A DNA stretch of 64,000 bases from Enterobacter sp. 638 (GTDB lineage Bacteria; Pseudomonadota; Gammaproteobacteria; Enterobacterales; Enterobacteriaceae). The stretch is from the NCBI RefSeq assembly GCF_000016325.1, contig NC_009436.1:124001-188000 (forward strand), in the 5' to 3' direction. How positions within the stretch are numbered: position 1 is the stretch's first letter; the number at the start of each line of letters is the position of its first letter. The position numbers and the translations under genes are program-made. Under the pieces are notes generated by a model. It ran no database searches, was not told where the DNA came from, and saw only the letters and a list, made by a program, of their open reading frames with translations. Of the stretch, positions 38,879 through 47,754 are shown in pieces.

Positions 38879-40417
38879 ATGACGAATAATCCTCCCTCAA
38901 CGCGTTTGCAGCCTGGCGAGTATGGTTATCCCCTCAAGTTAAAACCCCGGTACGACAATTTCATAGGCGGCGGCTGGGTTGCTCCCGTCGACGGCGAGTA
39001 TTACTCGAACCTGACGCCTGTCACTGGGCAACCGCTGTGCGAAATCGCCAGCTCCGGCAAAAAAGATATCGATCTGGCACTGGATGCGGCGCATAAAGCG
39101 AAAGAGAAATGGGGGCACACCTCGGTTCAGGACCGAGCCGCCATTCTGTTGAAAATTGCCGATCGGATGGAGCAAAACCTGGAGCTGCTGGCAGCGGCTG
39201 AAACCTGGGATAACGGCAAACCGATCCGCGAAACCACCGGCGCTGACGTACCACTGGCTATCGACCACTTCCGTTATTTTGCCTCCTGTATTCGCGCTCA
39301 GGAAGGGGGAATCAGCGAGGTGGACAGTGAAACCGTTGCCTACCATTTTCACGAGCCGCTGGGTGTCGTGGGGCAAATTATTCCATGGAACTTCCCGCTG
39401 CTGATGGCGAGCTGGAAAATGGCTCCCGCGCTGGCGGCGGGCAACTGCGTGATCCTCAAACCGGCACGCTTAACCCCGCTGTCCGTATTGCTGCTGATGG
39501 AAATCATTGGCGACCTGGTTCCGCCGGGGGTGATTAACGTTGTGAACGGGGCAGGCGGCGAAATCGGTGAATATCTGGCGACCTCGAAGCGTATCGCGAA
39601 AGTCGCGTTTACCGGCTCCACGGAAGTGGGCCAGCAGATCATGCAGTATGCGACCCAAAATATCATTCCAGTCACGCTGGAGTTGGGCGGCAAATCGCCG
39701 AACATTTTCTTTGCCGATGTGATGGATGAAGAGGATGCTTTCTTCGACAAAGCGCTGGAAGGGTTTGCGCTGTTTGCCTTTAACCAGGGCGAGGTTTGCA
39801 CCTGTCCAAGCCGAGCGCTGGTGCAGGAATCCATTTATGAACGCTTCATGGAGCGGGCTATTCGTCGGGTGGAATCCATCCGCAGTGGTAATCCGCTGGA
39901 CAGCGTCACGCAGATGGGCGCACAGGTTTCGCAGGGGCAGCTGGAGACTATCCTCAATTACATCGATATCGGTAAGAAAGAGGGCGCAGATGTTCTGACC
40001 GGCGGGCGTCGAAAAATGCTCGAAGGCGATCTGAAAGATGGCTTTTACCTTGAGCCGACCATTCTGTTTGGCAAAAATGATATGCGCGTTTTCCAGGAGG
40101 AAATCTTCGGTCCGGTGCTGGCGGTGACAACGTTTAAAACCATGGAGGAAGCACTGGAGTTGGCCAACGATACGCAATATGGCCTCGGGGCGGGTGTCTG
40201 GAGCCGCAACGGTAATCTGGCGTACAAAATGGGGCGCGGAATTCAGGCCGGACGCGTCTGGACAAACTGCTATCACGCCTATCCGGCCCATGCCGCGTTT
40301 GGTGGATATAAGCAGTCGGGGATTGGGCGCGAAACGCACAAGATGATGCTGAACCATTACCAGCAAACGAAATGCTTGCTGGTCAGCTATTCGGATAAAC
40401 CGTTGGGTTTATTCTAA
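38879..40417 (+). CDS. aldB: Aldehyde dehydrogenase B (AldB)
   Basis: A 512-aa NAD(P)-dependent aldehyde dehydrogenase that oxidises acetaldehyde and similar aldehydes to acids. Motifs: [23 protein letters not shown], the general-base Glu in [10 protein letters not shown], and the nucleophile Cys in [12 protein letters not shown]. The ATG at 38879 has AAGGAG nine bases upstream and gives the exact E. coli length. In E. coli it is induced in stationary phase with CRP and Fis input; I saw no clear CRP site here. Converges on yiaU with a 4-bp overlap. Confidence 0.97.
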   Translation: MTNNPPSTRLQPGEYGYPLKLKPRYDNFIGGGWVAPVDGEYYSNLTPVTGQPLCEIASSGKKDIDLALDAAHKAKEKWGHTSVQDRAAILLKIADRMEQNLELLAAAETWDNGKPIRETTGADVPLAIDHFRYFASCIRAQEGGISEVDSETVAYHFHEPLGVVGQIIPWNFPLLMASWKMAPALAAGNCVILKPARLTPLSVLLLMEIIGDLVPPGVINVVNGAGGEIGEYLATSKRIAKVAFTGSTEVGQQIMQYATQNIIPVTLELGGKSPNIFFADVMDEEDAFFDKALEGFALFAFNQGEVCTCPSRALVQESIYERFMERAIRRVESIRSGNPLDSVTQMGAQVSQGQLETILNYIDIGKKEGADVLTGGRRKMLEGDLKDGFYLEPTILFGKNDMRVFQEEIFGPVLAVTTFKTMEEALELANDTQYGLGAGVWSRNGNLAYKMGRGIQAGRVWTNCYHAYPAHAAFGGYKQSGIGRETHKMMLNHYQQTKCLLVSYSDKPLGLF

Positions 40418-41376
40418 TTATCAGGTGAGGGCCGTCCATGGACGGCCTGAGAAATATGCGTGCGTAAGCTATTCAGAACGCTGTCCAGCACATACTGGAC
40501 ACGCCACGGCTGATACTCTCGCTTGCGGAAAATAGCGGTGAGATCGAGCCACCACTCCTCCCGGTGCGGGAAGCAGGGAACCAGCGTGCCTTTACTGATC
40601 TCCTGCTGCAGGCTCTCTTTCGGCGCGAAGACAATACCTAAATTATTCCGTGCTAATTCCAGCGCTGTTTGCGTATTATCGCAAATATAATTTCCGGTGA
40701 CTTTGTAGTCGCGCACTTCATTGCTGTTATAAACACAAAATCGCCAAATATTGGCGTCATCAACCAGCATTGAATCAATCAAAATACAGGAATGATTAAT
40801 TAAATCGTCTGGGCCTTGAATGGGATGTTGCTTTAAATAGGTTTCAGTGGCGAAAGCGGTCACGGAATATTTTGCCAGTACGCTGGCAACTAAATTTTCG
40901 TCTTTAGGCTGCGCGTACGTAATTAATATATCGCAATCATCCGGGAAGGATACGCCTTCGGCAAATTCGTTGCGATCAAGATTATACGTTTTTAAGGCGA
41001 GGCGAATATCCCCGATCTCTTCAATCTCATGTACGACGTGACGCGCGAGATACATGATGATTCCAGTAGGGGCATAAATCGTCACGCGGCCACTTTTTTC
41101 ATGCTTATAATCAGCAATAAAATTAATGAGTTGGCTATTTTTATCCAGCGAAGCATTGATGTAAGGCACCAGCGCTTCGCCGAACTGAGTCAACGCCAGT
41201 TGTCGCGTCGTACGTTCAAATACTTTCAGCCCCACACGCATTTCAAAATCGGAAAGATATTTACTGACATTGGCCTGCGCCATGCCTAACAGGGCGGCGG
41301 CATCTCCGATACTGTGCGTTGCAGCAATGACGGAAATGATCTTTAACTCACGTGGTTTAATCTGTAAATTATTCAT
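40414..41376 (-). CDS. yiaU: LysR-family regulator YiaU
   Basis: A 320-aa LysR-type regulator: N-terminal winged helix (about residues 8-66, with [27 protein letters not shown]) and a two-lobed effector domain (about 92-300). It is divergent from the porin-like yiaT, as in E. coli, so yiaT is the probable target and the 118-bp AT-rich gap the probable operator. E. coli has yiaV and yiaW between yiaU and aldB; both are absent here. The effector is unknown. Confidence 0.85.
   Translation of the reverse strand: MNNLQIKPRELKIISVIAATHSIGDAAALLGMAQANVSKYLSDFEMRVGLKVFERTTRQLALTQFGEALVPYINASLDKNSQLINFIADYKHEKSGRVTIYAPTGIIMYLARHVVHEIEEIGDIRLALKTYNLDRNEFAEGVSFPDDCDILITYAQPKDENLVASVLAKYSVTAFATETYLKQHPIQGPDDLINHSCILIDSMLVDDANIWRFCVYNSNEVRDYKVTGNYICDNTQTALELARNNLGIVFAPKESLQQEISKGTLVPCFPHREEWWLDLTAIFRKREYQPWRVQYVLDSVLNSLRTHISQAVHGRPSPDN
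40430..40447. terminator. Palindrome at the aldB-yiaU 3' junction
   Basis: Perfect 18-bp palindrome (GGCCGTCC AT GGACGGCC), 13 bases after the aldB stop and inside the last codons of yiaU. It may end the aldB transcript, though a T-run is lacking. Confidence 0.4.
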
Positions 41377-41494
41377 CGTGAACGGCCATTTATATGATTT
41401 TGTATATAATATTATACTATTTACGCCATTGCATTGATAAATTTGTAACCATTATTATTCGCCTGCTTCTTTGGCATTTAATGGATTACAGGGA

Positions 41495-42235
41495 ATGAAT
41501 ATCAAAAAGAATTTACTTATCGTCGCAGCATTATTTTCTGCATCATCAGCCATGGCCGGTGAATTTTCACTGGGCGCCGGTGCGGTTTATAATGAATCGG
41601 CTTATAAAGGATATAACGAGAACGTTCTGGCAATTCCTTTAATCAGTTATGAAGGCGACAATTTCTACGTGCGTCAATTTACGGCGGGTTGGACGTTCTG
41701 GAAAGACAGCAAAAATGAATTAAGCCTGACGGCGTCATGGATGCCACTGCACTTCGATCCGGATGACAATGACGACCACGCGATGGCGCAACTGGACGAA
41801 CGTAAAGCCTCTGCAATGCTGGGTGGTGCTTATTACCGCCATGAAAAATGGGGCAGCATGAAGTTTGCTGTCGCGGCGGACGCGATGGATGAAAGTGGGG
41901 GTGTGGTCGGTGAAATATCTTATTTCAAGCCGATTCGCATGGACAAACTGACACTCATTCCATCGGTTGGCGTTCTGTACTATGACGAAAGCTTTAACGA
42001 CTACTACTACGGTGTTTCAGGTAAAGAGTCACGCCGCAGCGGCCTGGATCAATACACTGCCGGAGATAGCTGGAACCCTTACGTGGCGCTGGTTGCCAAA
42101 TATCAGCTGACGGATAACCTCATTCTGAATGCCAGCGCAGCATATACCGTATTACCTGACGACGTGAAGAACAGCCCAATGATCGACAGGCAAGACAGCC
42201 TCGCGCTGATGACTGGCTTGAGCTGGCGTTTCTAA
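41495..42235 (+). CDS. yiaT: MipA/OmpV-family outer-membrane protein YiaT
   Basis: A 246-aa outer-membrane beta-barrel. Signal peptide of about 20 residues ending SSAMA, then alternating aromatic strands (FYVRQFTAGWTFW, LIPSVGVLYYDESFNDYYYG) and the C-terminal Phe (GLSWRF) needed for Bam-dependent insertion. Same length as E. coli YiaT. E. coli MipA is a scaffold for murein enzymes, but the role of YiaT is unknown. The ribosome site is poor: GGGA touches the ATG and a GGA lies nine bases upstream. Divergent from yiaU. Confidence 0.9.
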   Translation: MNIKKNLLIVAALFSASSAMAGEFSLGAGAVYNESAYKGYNENVLAIPLISYEGDNFYVRQFTAGWTFWKDSKNELSLTASWMPLHFDPDDNDDHAMAQLDERKASAMLGGAYYRHEKWGSMKFAVAADAMDESGGVVGEISYFKPIRMDKLTLIPSVGVLYYDESFNDYYYGVSGKESRRSGLDQYTAGDSWNPYVALVAKYQLTDNLILNASAAYTVLPDDVKNSPMIDRQDSLALMTGLSWRF

Positions 42236-42246
42236 GCACTCAACAT

Positions 42247-42347
42247 TTGTCCTCAAGGATGAGGGCAACACCATATTCAACCCGGTGGTGCTGCACTTAC
42301 CCGATCTGCGAATTACAGCTTGGGTATGTTTAGCGCCACCGGGTTTT
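42247..42347 (+). terminator. Tandem hairpins after yiaT; second is a large composite structure
   Basis: A short hairpin (TTGTCCTC / GAGGGCAA, 42247-42268) is followed by a 14-bp stem with one G-T pair, arms 42279-42292 and 42332-42345, ending in TTTT. The 39-nt loop contains an inner TACCC / GGGTA stem (42298-42302 and 42322-42326). It is likely the yiaT terminator, but the elaborate loop could also be a small RNA. The rest of the 301-bp gap to ysaA has only a small TTCTGG / CCAGAA repeat (42413-42431). Confidence 0.6.
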
Positions 42348-42536
42348 ATTCATTCCACTCATTCTCTCGCTAACCAATGCTTTAGCCGATATGTTCACAC
42401 GGTGGCCATCGCTTCTGGCATACGACCAGAACTAATGGCTGATACCACAAATCTGACGCCTTCCCCCTGTAGGATCAAAGCACCCTGGCGTGCTTTTCGG
42501 GCACTCTGGCTTTTTACCTGTTGCGCGGAGTAAGGG

Positions 42537-42998
42537 ATGAACCGGTTTATCGTGGCGAATTCGGAAAAATGCATCGGCTGCCGGACTTGTGAGGTGGCCT
42601 GCGTCGTGGCGCATCAGCAAGAACAGGACTGCGCGCAGCTTTCTGCCGAGGCTTTTCTCCCGCGAATCCAGGTGGTGAAAGGGGATACCTTTTCCACGGC
42701 GGTCACCTGCCATCACTGCGAAGATGCGCCATGTGGGAATGTTTGTCCGACGGGTGCGATTCGGCGCGAACAGGGCAGAATAGCAGTGGACCAGCAACGC
42801 TGCATCGGATGCAAAAGCTGCGTGATAGCGTGCCCGTTTGGCGCGATGCGAGTGGTGGCGAACCACCACCGCGCGCAGGCGATCAAATGTGATTTATGTC
42901 ATCACCGGGCACAAGGGCCTGCCTGCGTCGAGGCCTGCCCAACTCATGCCCTCTCTTGTGTTGACGTCGCCCAACTGCGCGCCGCGAGATTACAGTAA
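42537..42998 (+). CDS. ysaA: Four-iron-sulfur ferredoxin-like protein YsaA
   Basis: A 153-aa electron-transfer protein of the HycB/DmsB type with four cysteine clusters for 4Fe-4S centres: CIGCRTCEVAC (12-22), CHHCEDAPCGNVC, CIGCKSCVIAC and CDLCHHRAQGPACVEAC. No signal peptide, so it is cytoplasmic. E. coli YsaA is 157 aa. Such proteins usually serve as the beta subunit of a molybdoenzyme, but no such enzyme is encoded nearby, so the partner is unknown. Its end overlaps the convergent transporter gene by 9 bp. Confidence 0.9.
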   Translation: MNRFIVANSEKCIGCRTCEVACVVAHQQEQDCAQLSAEAFLPRIQVVKGDTFSTAVTCHHCEDAPCGNVCPTGAIRREQGRIAVDQQRCIGCKSCVIACPFGAMRVVANHHRAQAIKCDLCHHRAQGPACVEACPTHALSCVDVAQLRAARLQ

Positions 42999-44708
42999 AT
43001 TATTGAAATTCCACGTCACCGTTAGGCTGTAACGCCAGTCGCGGTTGCTGCTGTCTGACGGAACGTTGCCGACCGGACGCGCCGCTTCTACTGTGACGCT
43101 GTAGTGGCGATTATCACCCACCATCACCCCGGCAGCCACAGACGCTAATTGTTGATGGGGGAAACCGGTCTGATTAAACCAGGTTTGCGCTGTATCGGTT
43201 AAAATATACGGCTGTACGGTGGTAAGCCAGGTGCTCTCTTTGCGCATGTGCAGATACCGGAATTCGAGCTGTCCGCCGTAGCCATAGTCTCCGCTGGCTT
43301 CGCCATCCTGATAACCCCGACCAAAACGCTGCGCGCCAAAACTCACGCGTTCCGGTTCCGGTAAGTTGTTGTTTGACCACGCGCCTTCCCATGAAGTCGA
43401 CAGTCGCCATTTTTCGTCGATGAGCCAGGCGGCATCCAGATACCCTTTCGACAGTGTAAAGTTGAGATCGGTGTTTTGTCCCGACACCACATCGGCTCCC
43501 AGATCGTTAAAACCCTGACGGACAACCAGTCTGCTGCTCACGCTGGCGGTGGTGAACTGATGCGCCCCGTTAACGCCGAATTCCAGTGCCGGATAGCGTG
43601 TGTGCTGGTTCTGGGGTTCCAGAGGGAAAGTGCGGTTGGCAATGCGCGCCTGCAAATCATAATCATCCTGCCTGTCGGTGTAGTCGAAACCGCCCGTCAG
43701 ATTAAATTGTGATTTTTGCGTTAACAGCAGCGGGTAGCCAAAATTCACCCCGCCGTTGTACTGGGTTGATTTTTGTCTGGAATCGACAGTCACGTTATTG
43801 GGCAGAGACAGCAGCGGGGTAAAATCACGTGGTTTTTCGCGGTAATAGCTGCCTTTTAGCTGCAAAGTCAGCCCTTCATCATTCAAAAATTGTTGCCAGT
43901 TCAAACCGAGATACGTTTTGCGCGTGTCGCTGTCCAGGGGGATTAGCGTCGCAACACCAAGCTGATCGCCGTACGACGTCAGATTGCTGAGCGTGCCATT
44001 GACCATCATCAAGTCTTGCCCTTTACGCGTATCAACGGTCGATGAGATATCCCAGATATGCGGTTGATTGCCGGTGATTTGCATGGCGGCCGCGCCGTAA
44101 ATATTGGTCGGCAAGCGGGCATTGGCCGTAACGGGCACGCCAGGCGTGCGGGTCATCAACATGCTATAGCGATCAAACGTGTCTTGCGTGAGCGGCTTTT
44201 CCTGCATGATTTTTGCTGCCAGCCGCTGCAGACGGGCCGCGATATTGGGGTTGTTACTCTTGATATCGCTGTGGGCCACATACCCCTCGACCAGCACGAT
44301 TTTGATATTTCCCTGCTGGAAATTATTATCCGGCAGCCACGCGTAAGAGAGCGAATACCCGTCGGCTTTATAGCGTGCCGTGATGTCATTAACCAAGCCA
44401 ATCAGCGTTTTGAGTGGCACGGTTTTTTTCGCGTAGGGACGAAAAGGTTCCAGCAGTTCTTTTAAGGGATAAACCGTCCCGCCAATAAACTGGATATGGT
44501 CAACCTGAATGGGCGTTTCGGGCGTGAGCCTGGATTCGGGTTTTTGGATGCTGGTTTTAGGCATCACCGCGGGTGTTGCAGGTGGTGCAGCCACCGTGGG
44601 TGAAGTTTGCGCGGGGTTATTAGGATCGACAATCGATGGCAGCGTATCGGCCCGCGCCATGCTCAACACAATCAGTCCGGACAGCGAATAGCGTAAAGTG
44701 TGTTTCAT
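42990..44708 (-). CDS. FhaC/ShlB-type outer-membrane transporter (TpsB)
   Basis: A 572-aa protein of the two-partner secretion translocator family. Order: signal peptide (residues 1-20, cut after ARA), a Pro/Thr-rich linker (29-63), POTRA1 (about 68-145, IQVDHIQFIGGTVYPLKELL), POTRA2 (about 146-215) and a 16-strand-type barrel with the conserved loop-6 motif FGRGYQDGEASGDYG (462-476), equivalent to VRGY in FhaC. It lies 83 bp after a repeat lipoprotein gene on the same strand; no large TpsA exoprotein with an N-terminal TPS domain is in the window. The likely client is thus the lipoprotein, which is inference. No counterpart sits between ysaA and avtA in E. coli K-12. Confidence 0.9.
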   Translation of the reverse strand: MKHTLRYSLSGLIVLSMARADTLPSIVDPNNPAQTSPTVAAPPATPAVMPKTSIQKPESRLTPETPIQVDHIQFIGGTVYPLKELLEPFRPYAKKTVPLKTLIGLVNDITARYKADGYSLSYAWLPDNNFQQGNIKIVLVEGYVAHSDIKSNNPNIAARLQRLAAKIMQEKPLTQDTFDRYSMLMTRTPGVPVTANARLPTNIYGAAAMQITGNQPHIWDISSTVDTRKGQDLMMVNGTLSNLTSYGDQLGVATLIPLDSDTRKTYLGLNWQQFLNDEGLTLQLKGSYYREKPRDFTPLLSLPNNVTVDSRQKSTQYNGGVNFGYPLLLTQKSQFNLTGGFDYTDRQDDYDLQARIANRTFPLEPQNQHTRYPALEFGVNGAHQFTTASVSSRLVVRQGFNDLGADVVSGQNTDLNFTLSKGYLDAAWLIDEKWRLSTSWEGAWSNNNLPEPERVSFGAQRFGRGYQDGEASGDYGYGGQLEFRYLHMRKESTWLTTVQPYILTDTAQTWFNQTGFPHQQLASVAAGVMVGDNRHYSVTVEAARPVGNVPSDSSNRDWRYSLTVTWNFNNLL

Positions 44709-44742
44709 CGCGCAATCCCTGTTCTTTAAGCCCTAAGAGGCA

Positions 44743-44777
44743 TTTTGCTGCGAAATGCGCCCCCATGCGGGGGCGCA
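44743..44777 (-). terminator. Intra-operon attenuator-like hairpins between the lipoprotein and TpsB genes
   Basis: A perfect 9-bp GC-rich stem, TGCGCCCCC / GGGGGCGCA (44756-44777, loop ATGC), lies 14 bases after the lipoprotein stop and is followed on the minus strand by TTTCG. Overlapping it, GCATTT / AAATGC can form an alternative hairpin. This would let only part of the transcripts reach the transporter gene. Confidence 0.6.
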
Positions 44778-44791
44778 GAAGGGTAACGCAA

Positions 44792-45982
44792 TTACTGACG
44801 TTTCGGATTCAGCAGATTGCTGGTGAGTGAGTTAAGACCACCCAAAGGATTGGCGGTGGCGCCGTTTTGACTGGTGGTTGTTCCTGCATTTGCTGTTACC
44901 CCGGCGGTGAGCGTATTGAGCGTGGTATTCACCGTCGCGCCCAAGCCTGAGTTATTCGCCGTGACATTGGCATCCGCAGAAAGTGAACCCGTACCGCTGC
45001 TGGTGGACGAGGTTGGTTTCACCAACCCACCGACATCCGTGACGGTTTGCCCTGTGTTTTGCACAATCTGGCCGACACCACTTAACCCGCTATTACTGGT
45101 ACTGATGTTGGTCCCCACGCCGCTGACGGTATTCCCCACCTGCGTCAGCAGGCCATTTACCGGCGTGCCAAGCCCGGTCGTGGTGCCCACGCCTTGTGTG
45201 ACGCCCTGAACACCCCCGAGCGTTTTGTTGACCACCGTGGTGGTGTCTGTCGTCAGCTGTGTCACAGCGGGGCTACTCACGGCGCTGGTTAAACCGGTGC
45301 CTGTGTTGCTCACCAGTTGCCCGGTATTGTTCACAATGCTTCCTGTCAGGCCGGTTACACCGCTAATTGGCGTGCCAGCAGTTGTACCAGAAAGGTCCGT
45401 TCCGACGGTTGAAACCGTGTTACCCAGCGATGTCACGGTCGTGGTGACGCCTTTCACCGTCGTTCCTACCCCGTTGGCATTATCCGGATTACCGATGCCC
45501 GCTGTGACACCCGTTCCGACCGTTGATACCGCGCTCCCGACACCACTAATGGTGGTCGATACGGTAGAGGTTACGGGATTATCAGTAGGAAGCTGGCTGC
45601 CAAGCCCGTCAAGCGTTGAGCCGACGCTGGTGACGGTCTTTCCGGTATCGCTCAGCACGTTATTAATGGCGGCTGTAGAGGTGCCGCTATTTCCTGTGCC
45701 GCCACCGTCGCCACCTGTGCCTCCACCATTATTACCACCGCCAGTTCCACCGCCTCCGCTGCCTGTTCCGCCACTACCGGAACCATTGCTTCCTGAGCCG
45801 CCATTATTGGCGGTTGAGCCATCCCCGCTTCCGGACCCCGATCCGCTATCTGTCCCAGTAGTCGGATTGTTTTTTGCTGAGGAATGCGAGCCTCCGCCGC
45901 TTCCACTGCAGGCAGAAAGAGAAAATGCGAGCAGGACCGCGACAGCAATAACGCTGACGCGGCTAACGTTATTAGGTAGCAT
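44792..45982 (-). CDS. Repetitive surface lipoprotein, possible TpsB client
   Basis: A 396-aa protein. A lipoprotein signal with lipobox LSAC gives Cys25 as the lipidated residue, followed by Ser26, which favours the outer membrane; it is the only cysteine. Residues about 26-100 are almost wholly Gly, Ser, Asn and Thr. Residues about 104-365 are degenerate repeats rich in Thr, Val, Gly and Ser with the recurring pattern G(N/T/S)TV(S/T)xVGT and similar. No aromatic residues were seen in the body and very few charges. The pattern is not true collagen (no regular Gly-X-Y with Pro), though automatic tools might call it collagen-like. GGAG precedes the ATG. Function unknown; adhesin, stalk or matrix role is inference. 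Confidence 0.85.
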   Translation of the reverse strand: MLPNNVSRVSVIAVAVLLAFSLSACSGSGGGSHSSAKNNPTTGTDSGSGSGSGDGSTANNGGSGSNGSGSGGTGSGGGGTGGGNNGGGTGGDGGGTGNSGTSTAAINNVLSDTGKTVTSVGSTLDGLGSQLPTDNPVTSTVSTTISGVGSAVSTVGTGVTAGIGNPDNANGVGTTVKGVTTTVTSLGNTVSTVGTDLSGTTAGTPISGVTGLTGSIVNNTGQLVSNTGTGLTSAVSSPAVTQLTTDTTTVVNKTLGGVQGVTQGVGTTTGLGTPVNGLLTQVGNTVSGVGTNISTSNSGLSGVGQIVQNTGQTVTDVGGLVKPTSSTSSGTGSLSADANVTANNSGLGATVNTTLNTLTAGVTANAGTTTSQNGATANPLGGLNSLTSNLLNPKRQ

Positions 45983-46282
45983 ATGAATACTCCACTTAAT
46001 AAAACGCCGAGCGGCGTATTAGTGAGTATATGTGGTATTTTCCGGGTTGCTTACGGGCAGTGACAATATCAATGGGCAGAAAGAATAAATATATTTTTGG
46101 CAAAATAATGGGAATATGCTTCTGGTAAAAGTAGTAATATTATCAGGATGTTAATTTAATTAATTGCTACTACACAATTTCCGGAATTAATACAGCGTAA
46201 ATAAAATCATTCATTTTATAGATTAATCCTGGATAAAGGAGGTAATTGGCGAAAAGGAATATATTATATTTCCAATAAGACG
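45983..46282. other. AT-rich leader and promoter region of the lipoprotein operon
   Basis: About 300 bp, strongly AT-rich from 46080 to 46280 compared with the genes around it. It should contain the promoter of the lipoprotein-TpsB operon; I cannot single out a -10/-35 pair among many AT hexamers. A small hairpin ACGCC / GGCGT (46004-46017) lies in the leader. AT-richness is typical of H-NS-bound acquired DNA. Confidence 0.5.
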
Positions 46283-46322
46283 ATCATAAAAAATAAGGCT
46301 CATCAGTTGAAGAGCCTTATTT
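46283..46322 (-). terminator. Rho-independent terminator of avtA
   Basis: AATAAGGCTC / GAGCCTTATT (46292-46321), a perfect 10-bp stem, followed on the minus strand by TTTTTT. It begins 9 bases beyond the avtA stop codon. Confidence 0.9.
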
Positions 46323-46330
46323 ATCTGCTA

Positions 46331-47581
46331 CTACTTTTCGCTCCAGGCGATTTCAATTTCTTCGGCAAGAATTTTAACACCGGCCTCGATCTTTTCTGGG
46401 TCCGGAACGTAATTCATGCGCATGCACTGGTGAGTGTGCGGCCACGGTTTATCCAGCCCCGGGAAAAAGTAATCGCCGGGCACCATCAACACGCCACGTT
46501 TTTTCAGACGCTGGTACAGCAGTTCGGTTGAAATCGGCAGATCTTTAAACCATAGCCAAAGGAAAATGGCTCCTTCAGGTTTATGAATAAGACAACGATC
46601 TTCCGGAAGATAGCGGCGAATGGTCGCAATCGTTTCATGAACGCGCTGATAGTAGAACGGTTTAATCACATCATTTGACAGGCGCAGCAGATCGTTACGC
46701 TTAATCATTTCGCTCATCATTGCCGGGCCAATACCACCAGGTGCCAGGCTGATAATTCCGTTCATGTTGGTAATAGCGGAGATGATTTTTTCATTGGCAA
46801 TAATAATGCCGCAGCGGCTGCCCGGCAGGCCAAGTTTAGACAGGCTCATACAAAGGACGATATTCGGGTTCCACAGCGGCCGCGCTTCGCTAAAGATAAT
46901 GCCCGGGAATGGCACGCCATAAGCATTATCGATCACCAGGGGAATGCCGTGCTGATTCGCCAACGCGTCCAGCTTCATCAGCTCTTCGTCTGTGATGACG
47001 TTTCCCGTTGGGTTGGTCGGCCGCGACACACAAATCATGCCGGTCTCTTCACCAATGTGCAGATGTTCAAAATCGACGTGGTATTTGAACTGACCTTCCG
47101 GCAACAGCTCGATATTGGGACGCGCGGAGACAAAAAGATCCTCCTCCAGCCCGGAATCGGCATAGCCAATATATTCAGGGGTCAGGGGGAAAAGCACTTT
47201 CCGGGTCGTACCGTCTGCGCGTCGTCCTGCGAAAAGATTAAACAAGTAGAAAAATGCGCTCTGGCTGCCATTTGTCAGTGCAATATTCTGTGGTTCGATA
47301 TCCCAACCCAGTTCATCGCGCAGCATGTTTGCCAGAAGAGACAGCAGCTCAGTTTTCCCCTGCGGGCCGTCATAATTGCAAAGTGCATCAGCGGCTTTGC
47401 CGTTTTGCAACATCTCCGCCAGCAGATCCTGAAAGTATTCATTCATGGCCGGGATTTGCGCCGGGTTTCCGCCGCCGAGCATGATAGCGCCCGGTGTGCG
47501 CAGGCCGTCGTTGAGATCCTCCATCAGGCGGGTGATGCCTGAATGGCGGGTGAATTTGTCGCCGAAAAGTGAAAAGGTCAT
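46331..47581 (-). CDS. avtA: Valine-pyruvate aminotransferase (AvtA)
   Basis: A 416-aa PLP-dependent class I aminotransferase that exchanges amino groups among valine, alanine and their keto acids. Motifs: TNGSQSAFFYLFNLFAGRR, SRPTNPTGNVITDEEL, VIDNAYGVPFPG and the cofactor lysine in SLSKLGLPGSRCG. E. coli AvtA is 417 aa. It lies downstream of malS on the same strand with a 173-bp gap, and ends at a clear terminator. Confidence 0.97.
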   Translation of the reverse strand: MTFSLFGDKFTRHSGITRLMEDLNDGLRTPGAIMLGGGNPAQIPAMNEYFQDLLAEMLQNGKAADALCNYDGPQGKTELLSLLANMLRDELGWDIEPQNIALTNGSQSAFFYLFNLFAGRRADGTTRKVLFPLTPEYIGYADSGLEEDLFVSARPNIELLPEGQFKYHVDFEHLHIGEETGMICVSRPTNPTGNVITDEELMKLDALANQHGIPLVIDNAYGVPFPGIIFSEARPLWNPNIVLCMSLSKLGLPGSRCGIIIANEKIISAITNMNGIISLAPGGIGPAMMSEMIKRNDLLRLSNDVIKPFYYQRVHETIATIRRYLPEDRCLIHKPEGAIFLWLWFKDLPISTELLYQRLKKRGVLMVPGDYFFPGLDKPWPHTHQCMRMNYVPDPEKIEAGVKILAEEIEIAWSEK

Positions 47582-47754
47582 AGCAGGTGATCTATCGTAC
47601 TTATTCTAAGAGTGCGTCACCATAACGCTACAAATGCGCAGGTGCAAATCGTGAAAGGCAAGACGAATTATTGTTTTATGTTATGGATTGCTGATTGGGT
47701 GGTGGATTATTCTAAATGCGTCTCCGCTCTTTTTAGGCGCGGAGACGGAACGGT

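Noticed and set aside
42537..42998. ysaA as part of a redox complex with the neighbouring genes
   Set aside because: No molybdoenzyme or membrane anchor subunit is encoded nearby, and the convergent transporter is unrelated.
44792..45982. Calling the lipoprotein collagen-like
   Set aside because: Regular Gly-X-Y triplets with proline are lacking; only general glycine richness is shared.
45225..45986. A 253-codon plus-strand frame opposite the repeat lipoprotein
   Set aside because: Its Val/Pro/Thr-rich product is just the complement of the Gly/Thr repeat codons; no signal or family match.
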